Shown here piece by piece: positions 52,801-58,557 of a DNA stretch of 58,557 bases. The DNA is from Fibrobacterales bacterium (GTDB lineage: Bacteria; Fibrobacterota; Fibrobacteria; Fibrobacterales; CADBQJ01). A model generated the notes under the pieces. That model was given only the letters and a program-made list of their open reading frames with translations. It had not been told where the DNA came from and ran no database searches. Position 1 is the stretch's first letter. Every line of letters starts with the position of its first letter. The stretch is from NCBI GenBank assembly GCA_017650365.1, contig JAGCEZ010000056.1:1-58557 (forward strand), read 5' to 3'. A program made the position numbers and the translations under genes.

Positions 52801-53782
52801 GCTCCGCGCGCGGCCCCTTCGCCTCGATCTGCGCGTCGACCGACTTCCCGAGCCCCGCGGCCTTCAGGCGCCAGAGCAGGGGCGGCAGCGGATAGAGCGT
52901 GTCGGTCCGGAAGACGACGTCGGTTTCGTAGCGGGGGAGGGGGGAGCCGACGAGCGCGGTCGCCTTCGCCTTCACGCGGATGTCGCGGGGCACGATCGGC
53001 GCGTCCTTCAGCGCCTCGGAGATCTTCTTCGGGTCGGCGATCGCCACGTCGGCCTCCGCGTCGTAGAGCCGGAGGTCCTCCACGGGCGCCCGGGCGTCCA
53101 GGCGGATCGTGTCGTTCGGGAGCGCGAGCGCGACGTGCGCGTCGAGCGAGTCCCCGGACCAGTCGGCCCGGAGGTCGACCGAGGCCGGGGCGTCGAGCCG
53201 CGGCGAGCGGAGTTCCGCGACCTTGAGCTCCGCGCTTTTCCCGGAGGGGTTGGAGAGGGAGATTCCCGCGGCCGAGATCTTCTCGCCGCCGAGGTCGGCT
53301 TCCAGAGAGTCGATTCCGACCGAGGCGGCGAGCGGCAGGGCCAGGTGCGCGGGCAGCGCGGGCACGCCGGGTTCCTTCTCCCCGCCGGCCGCGGGGGATC
53401 CGCCGTCCGGGGAGTCCCCGCCCGCGTCCGCTCCGTCCTCCGGCGGGGTTCCGGGGACCCGGACGACCTCGACCTTGCGGGCCTTGGCCTCCAGCGGGTG
53501 GTCGCCGAAGATCCCGTCCTCGAATCCGAGCAGGACCGCGGGCGAGACCATGGAGACGCGCACGCCGTCCTTCTCCACGACGAGGGTGTCGGCCTTGAAG
53601 TCCAGGGGCCAGGAGAAGCTCGCGCCCGAGGCGCTCCAGCGCACGCCCCCGACCTCGCCCCCGCGGTCGAGGAGGCGTTCGATGGCGTAGGGGACTGTCG
53701 CGAGCGCCGCGACGACCAGGACCAGCGCCCCTCCGAGGACGCAAGCCGCCAATCCCGCGGGCCCGATTCGCCTTGTGGGCAT
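49835..53782 (-). CDS. tamB: Translocation and assembly module protein TamB
   Basis: A 1315-aa AsmA/TamB-like protein, an inner-membrane-anchored beta-taco that spans the periplasm. The N-terminal membrane helix is LAACVLGGALVLVVAALAT. The long middle consists of alternating beta repeats, and the C-terminal DUF490 domain (from about 990) includes LLEGDVRAADNGWLEL and PFNIVDSTLILSISY. The tail after about 1240 is Arg/Glu-rich. The ATG at 53782 is preferred to a TTG 12 nt upstream. It has four cysteines in a CNAT/CDVA/CSRQ/CVMD pattern near 1125-1170, possibly disulphide-bonded. It is first in the operon with tamA. Confidence 0.9.
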   Translation of the reverse strand: MPTRRIGPAGLAACVLGGALVLVVAALATVPYAIERLLDRGGEVGGVRWSASGASFSWPLDFKADTLVVEKDGVRVSMVSPAVLLGFEDGIFGDHPLEAKARKVEVVRVPGTPPEDGADAGGDSPDGGSPAAGGEKEPGVPALPAHLALPLAASVGIDSLEADLGGEKISAAGISLSNPSGKSAELKVAELRSPRLDAPASVDLRADWSGDSLDAHVALALPNDTIRLDARAPVEDLRLYDAEADVAIADPKKISEALKDAPIVPRDIRVKAKATALVGSPLPRYETDVVFRTDTLYPLPPLLWRLKAAGLGKSVDAQIEAKGPRAERVSFKGRRTASGEISAQGGVHGMDIDIVHMFKLPIDFTVPSAEWDGKRLAATVVTKEGTRVEAKIDHLADSARPMRGTFTMHMSPDEPWADTWTNRNTHYERGITYGEFGAGMVDMDVRLAGVTAYGFAAESLLTRLKIDKKGLVFWDAKLVHDGLDYPIRGEVVPFGDEETLMFRVDLPSGGVARVEGPIFEKLTLSLKEIPIRELPLGVKEETIHSLPGTVNGKVERDMRSGISDGVVQVAATLGASSDVYAGRLRFVNSRDSIWLDSVSVRQGVNTVHGQALFVFDEEERALGGLQEASVRTDGLQLSQVSLPWLKGIDLSGELSGSLHFNAKLEIDGGIRADSLRLRSGGRELVSSPRLAMDAKGEAVRISGLVRPVANEEIEGELLFSAESLFGETRLFSLDYRASSQGRVRATASLGPTLDLAGDFRADGDWSLPDGSVSLAGSELNGSLSYSFRGGFASLRANASQSGGDLAFAGIRLPLRTELQVADGVAAAHAELRNDLGERVELDAEADLAENALRRFEFGTERFSAALSEDETVTLLGARGTLEGRRAAVRAPGVRYERRLGKYGRLSAAVAGADLRYSFAEGGRRARLEGSATLDSLLFEKMDVPELSIWSLMQMIPKLFQHRKRGGGDASGAVAARRPTRSEAIDLDFRLNDSGKDALWAKTNVFLLPLSVSLQVHGTTQNPLLEGDVRAADNGWLELQSDRYEIPSAQVEWFSQPLSKGSIEIRASRELPICNATREEEDERCDVALRVGGTIEKLGLTAEAEGCSRQLPSRNAVQSLQFGCVMDDGDQNNLTASGLQLAESAIESAGRDATRSLNKAIGANLLGSPKISLAKGAQNALAHGESSSFGDADSASFSGELPFNIVDSTLILSISYTKATGSEATYNDITRAAIQWFFHNGTDTTDYWQGRWSFDMGAQIRTFLSEAENGSDNQLEFSTGVSHSVGFWGDCLFGRCRDRSRGWSRRAETEEGGAAE

Positions 53783-53810
53783 CTTCTGGTTCAACCACTA
53801 TAAATATAGG

Positions 53811-53818
53811 TGGCGGAA
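53811..53818 (-). promoter_or_regulatory. Putative -10 element of tamB-tamA
   Basis: TATATTTA on the minus strand, 28 nt before the ATG at 53782. Confidence 0.45.
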
Positions 53819-53842
53819 TCGGGGGGACGGACGGCGCTTTTG

Positions 53843-53850
53843 TATTTTTC
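53843..53850 (+). promoter_or_regulatory. Putative -10 element of the PpiC-type lipoprotein gene
   Basis: TATTTTTC, 29 nt before the ATG at 53880. It is divergent from the tamB element with only about 24 bp between. Confidence 0.4.
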
Positions 53851-53879
53851 CGTCCGTTTCCAACGTTTCCGGGAATCCC

Positions 53880-55865
53880 ATGAAGAAGCCCCTTCTCCTC
53901 GTCTCCCTCGCGCTTTCCGCCGCGCTCCTCCTCTCCTCCTGCGGCGACTCCTCCGACCCCGTCGTCGCCCGGATCGGCTCGCAGAACTTCCGCCTGAGCC
54001 AGGCGGAGAGCCGGATCGCCAAGCTCGCCGAAGCCCGCCGGACCGCGCTCGAGGACACCGTCGCCCGCCGCGCGTTCATCCGCGAGATGGTGGAGACGCG
54101 CGCGCTCGCCATGGCCGCCAAGCGCCATTTCGCCGAAGACCGCAAGGCCGGCGCCGAACGCGAGGCGGCGCTCGCCTCGCGCGAACTCTGCCGCTACGCC
54201 CAGCAGGTCAACGTCTACCGCCGCATCGGCCACACCCCGCGCGAGCTGGCGCAGTGGTTCGCGGCCAACCGCGCCAAGCTCGGCGCCGACGCCGAAAAGC
54301 CGTTCGAGGAGATCGAACAGAAGGTCGCCGAGGCGATGGAGCTCGACACCGTCGATCTCGCGGCCTGGTACGCCGCCAACGGCGGGCGCTGGCACCGCCC
54401 CGGCCGCCGCGAAGTGAGCGCGATCGAGTGCTCGAAGGAGCGGATGGAGAAGGTCCTGGCGGCGCTCAAGCGCGGCGAATCCTTCGAATCGGCCGCGAAG
54501 AAGTTCTCCGAGCACTCCACCGCCGCGCAGGGCGGCTACTGGGGCTGGATCGGCGACGACGAGCGCCACCCCGTCCTGGCGGAGTACCCGGGAATCGCCG
54601 AGTTCCTGCGCAAGTCCGGCGCCTCCGCCGGCGACGTCAGCGAAGTGTTCGAAGGCAGCCCCGAAATCGCCCCGGGCAAGTTCCTCGTGATGAAGTTCAA
54701 TTCGATCGAGCGCGGCCACCGCCCCGCGCTGGACGAGGTCCGCGGCGAGGTGGAGAAGCAGTTCCTCCTCGGGAGACGCCACGACGCGTTCGTCCGCATG
54801 ACCGAAGAGCTCCGCAAGGCCGCGAAGGTCGAGGTCGCCGAGCGCGACCCCTCCGCCGCCGTGGGGCCGGACGAGGTCCTCGCGACCAGGGCCGGACGCC
54901 CCTACGTCAAGGGCGCCGAGCTCCTCGAGAAGTTCCCGAAGGCGAACCCGAAGGAGGGGCTCGAGATCCTCCTCCAGTGGAAGCTCTGGGAGAAGCTGGG
55001 CCTCGACCAGGGGCTCGACTCCGACCCCGAGTACCTCGAGACCGTCGCCGTCCGCCGCGACAACCTCTGGGTGGCGCGCTACGTCCGCGAGGTGATGGAG
55101 AAGGGCTTCGGGCTGACCGAGGCGCAGATCGACTCCGTCGCCGCGTCGAACCCGGTCGCCTTCGCCGGCTTCCCCGAAGCCGCCCGGCCCTCCGTCGCCG
55201 CGATCCTCGTCTTCGGCAACCCCGAGGAGCTGGAGTTCCAGCGCCTCTCGCATCCCGAGGTCTTCGGAACCGACAGCGCGAAGACCTACGCGGAGCAGCT
55301 GAACATGCTCGTGGCCGCCGCCGAGCCCGCGTCGGTCGAAGCCATCCGGATCCGCCACGTGGACTCCCTGGCGCGCGAGGTCGGCGTGGTCTGGATCGAC
55401 TCCCTCTGGAGCTCGCCCTCGCCCCGCAGCGAACGGGCCGCCGTGGACCGCGCCGTCGAGCTGATCGCGTCGCACCGCCCGGCCGAGGCCGTGGAGTGGA
55501 CCGCCCGCGCTCTCCGGCTGAAGCTGGTCGCCGCGAACCCCTCCCTCCGCGACAGCCTGACCTACCTCGCCGGCCGCGCCCTGATGGACGCCGCCCGCCC
55601 GCAGGAGGCCGTCGGGGCCTTCACCCGCTACCTCCTCCTCTACCCCAAGGCCGCCGAGCGCTGCAAGGCCCTCTTCATGCGGGGCTTCCTGCAGGACAAC
55701 AACCTCCACGAAGAGCAGGCCGCGCTCTCCTCCTTCGAGACCCTGGCCGCCGACTGCCCCGATTCCGAGCTCCTGGACGACGCGAAGTTCATGATCGAGG
55801 ACATCAAGTGCGGGCGCTGCAAAACGGCCGCTTTGGCCCAAAACGCGGAAAAAACGGCGGAGTAG
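53880..55865 (+). CDS. PpiC-type peptidylprolyl isomerase lipoprotein (PrsA/SurA-like)
   Basis: A 661-aa lipoprotein with lipobox LSSC (LSLALSAALLLSSC-type signal at residues 6-20). A SurA-like N-terminal helical domain (about 20-170) leads to a parvulin domain (about 175-285; RREVSAIECSKERMEKVL, ESFESAAKKFSEHSTAAQGGYWG, APGKFLVMKFNSIERG). The second half has a further helical region and TPR-like repeats (YLAGRALMDAARPQEAVGAF, CKALFMRGFLQDNN). It is probably a periplasmic folding helper for outer-membrane proteins, which suits its divergent arrangement with tamB-tamA. Confidence 0.87.
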   Translation: MKKPLLLVSLALSAALLLSSCGDSSDPVVARIGSQNFRLSQAESRIAKLAEARRTALEDTVARRAFIREMVETRALAMAAKRHFAEDRKAGAEREAALASRELCRYAQQVNVYRRIGHTPRELAQWFAANRAKLGADAEKPFEEIEQKVAEAMELDTVDLAAWYAANGGRWHRPGRREVSAIECSKERMEKVLAALKRGESFESAAKKFSEHSTAAQGGYWGWIGDDERHPVLAEYPGIAEFLRKSGASAGDVSEVFEGSPEIAPGKFLVMKFNSIERGHRPALDEVRGEVEKQFLLGRRHDAFVRMTEELRKAAKVEVAERDPSAAVGPDEVLATRAGRPYVKGAELLEKFPKANPKEGLEILLQWKLWEKLGLDQGLDSDPEYLETVAVRRDNLWVARYVREVMEKGFGLTEAQIDSVAASNPVAFAGFPEAARPSVAAILVFGNPEELEFQRLSHPEVFGTDSAKTYAEQLNMLVAAAEPASVEAIRIRHVDSLAREVGVVWIDSLWSSPSPRSERAAVDRAVELIASHRPAEAVEWTARALRLKLVAANPSLRDSLTYLAGRALMDAARPQEAVGAFTRYLLLYPKAAERCKALFMRGFLQDNNLHEEQAALSSFETLAADCPDSELLDDAKFMIEDIKCGRCKTAALAQNAEKTAE

Positions 55866-55900
55866 CCCCTCCGGAGGGCGGAGGGAAAGCCATTTTTTCC

Positions 55901-55908
55901 TAAATTGA
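55901..55908 (+). promoter_or_regulatory. Putative -10 element of ndk
   Basis: TAAATTGA, 26 nt before the ndk ATG. The leader contains AAGAGGA as a ribosome binding site. Confidence 0.4.
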
Positions 55909-55934
55909 AGCCACTTCCCCAAGAGGAAAACGAG

Positions 55935-56381
<447 letters not shown>

Positions 56382-56414
56382 AAGAGTTCCAGTCAACAAC
56401 ACAGAGGATCGCAC

Positions 56415-57121
56415 ATGTCCTGGATCTGCAAATACGTCAACTCCTCCATCGGCAAGAAGCAGCTGATGGCGGTCTCCGGCGGGTGCCTGCTGGGCTTCCT
56501 GCTCGTGCACACCGTCGGCAACGCCTCCCTGCTGATTCCCGACGAAGCCGCCCGCCACGAAGCGTTCATGACGGTCGCGAACACCTACGCCAGCATGAAG
56601 TTCCTGCTCTACATCGCGGAAGCCGGGCTGGTCGTCCTGTTCGCGACGCACATCTTCAACGCGATCCGCACCAAGCTCGAGAACGTGAAGGCCCGCGGGA
56701 ACGTCGCCTACGACGTGAAGGTCAAGGTCGGCGACCGCAGCCTCCCCTCGTTCACGATGGTGATCTCCGGCGTCTACCTGCTCGTCTGGCTGATTTCGCA
56801 CATCTGCACGATCAAGCTCGGCCTGAAGCTCTTCCCCGAGGTGATCAGCGAGGGGGTCGGCCGCTCCGTCGAGAACATCGACCTCTACGACGTCTACGTC
56901 TACTGGATGTCGCAGTGGTGGTACGCGCTCACCATGATCGTCGCCATGGTCCTGGTCGGGTTCCACCTCTGGCACGGCGCCGGCAGCCTCTTCCAGACGC
57001 TCGGCATCCGCCATCCCAAGTACACTCCGATCCTCGAAGTGTGCGCCAAGGCCTACGCCCTCTTCGTCAGCGTCGCCACCACGGCGATCTGCGTCACCGT
57101 CTTCATCCGCGGGGTCATCCG

Positions 57122-57125
<4 letters not shown>
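56415..57125 (+). CDS. sdhC: Succinate dehydrogenase/fumarate reductase cytochrome b subunit
   Basis: A 236-aa membrane anchor of complex II, type B (five helices, one polypeptide, usually two haems b), typical of Bacteroidota and Fibrobacterota. Helices with haem-ligand histidines include [50 protein letters not shown] and [17 protein letters not shown]. It binds menaquinone and links the flavoprotein to the membrane. AGAGGA precedes the ATG, and the end overlaps sdhA by ATGA. In Fibrobacter relatives this complex works as a fumarate reductase in making succinate. Confidence 0.92.

Positions 57126-58557
<1,432 letters not shown>

Noticed and set aside
55867-55878. Perfect 12-nt palindrome CCCTCCGGAGGG after the PpiC-type gene
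   Set aside because: It has no loop and no T run directly after it, so it is not convincing as a terminator; chance is likely in GC-rich DNA.

Overview
The window is a GC-rich, densely packed stretch of a bacterial chromosome. Several marks point to the FCB superphylum and most likely to a Fibrobacter-like (Fibrobacterota) organism; this is inference. They are a lipoprotein esterase with a 31-residue serine linker, a Bacteroidota/Fibrobacterota-type succinate dehydrogenase/fumarate reductase, a complete Tol-Pal operon, TamA/TamB, and promoters whose -10 element reads TAnnTT(T/C)G. Many genes overlap by 4 nt (ATGA/TTGA/GTGA). Stop codons on the plus strand are mostly TAG, which is unusual for a GC-rich genome.

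Layout. 1-8.1 kb: glyA behind a ZTP riboswitch and ended by an intrinsic terminator, then an XPB-type helicase, a two-subunit M16 peptidase pair, an exported protein of unknown function and trmH. 8.1-10.4 kb: coaX and nadC on the minus strand, divergent from a TRIC/UPF0126 channel. 10.4-19.4 kb: an accessory block. One minus-strand operon of seven genes encodes a lipoprotein alpha/beta hydrolase, a metallo-beta-lactamase-fold protein, an exported flavodoxin, an exported carboxymuconolactone decarboxylase-cupin fusion, an exported ABM monooxygenase-like protein, a DUF4405 membrane cytochrome and a GNAT acetyltransferase. It is divergent from a LysR regulator with a recognisable operator. Next come an FMN reductase, a CE1 esterase and the remnant of a second esterase.

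19.4-33 kb: a TonB-dependent receptor, serS, an orphan MlaE permease, murJ, an LpoA-like protein, tonB, a secreted TIM-barrel protein, a TPR membrane protein and uvrB. 32.9-41.3 kb: a non-coding region with DnaA boxes (candidate oriC or dnaA control region), a divergent dnaA, tolQ-tolR-tolA-tolB-pal-cpoB, then argC-argB and a terminator. 41.3-47.4 kb: a membrane protein, a CBM9-like protein, a phosphohexomutase, rpmB, an exported protein, a DnaQ-like exonuclease, a DUF374 acyltransferase and tRNA-Cys. 47.4-58.5 kb: a PEGA protein, tamA-tamB, a PpiC-type lipoprotein, ndk, and sdhC-sdhA, with sdhA cut by the window end.

Much of the window serves the cell envelope: outer-membrane insertion (TamA/B, PpiC), envelope energisation (Tol-Pal, TonB) and peptidoglycan (MurJ, LpoA-like, a GlmM-like mutase). 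The two observations I rate highest are the LysR-controlled operon, whose products are nearly all exported and look redox-related, and a recurring promoter placed so close to the start codon that at least nine transcripts should be leaderless or nearly so.
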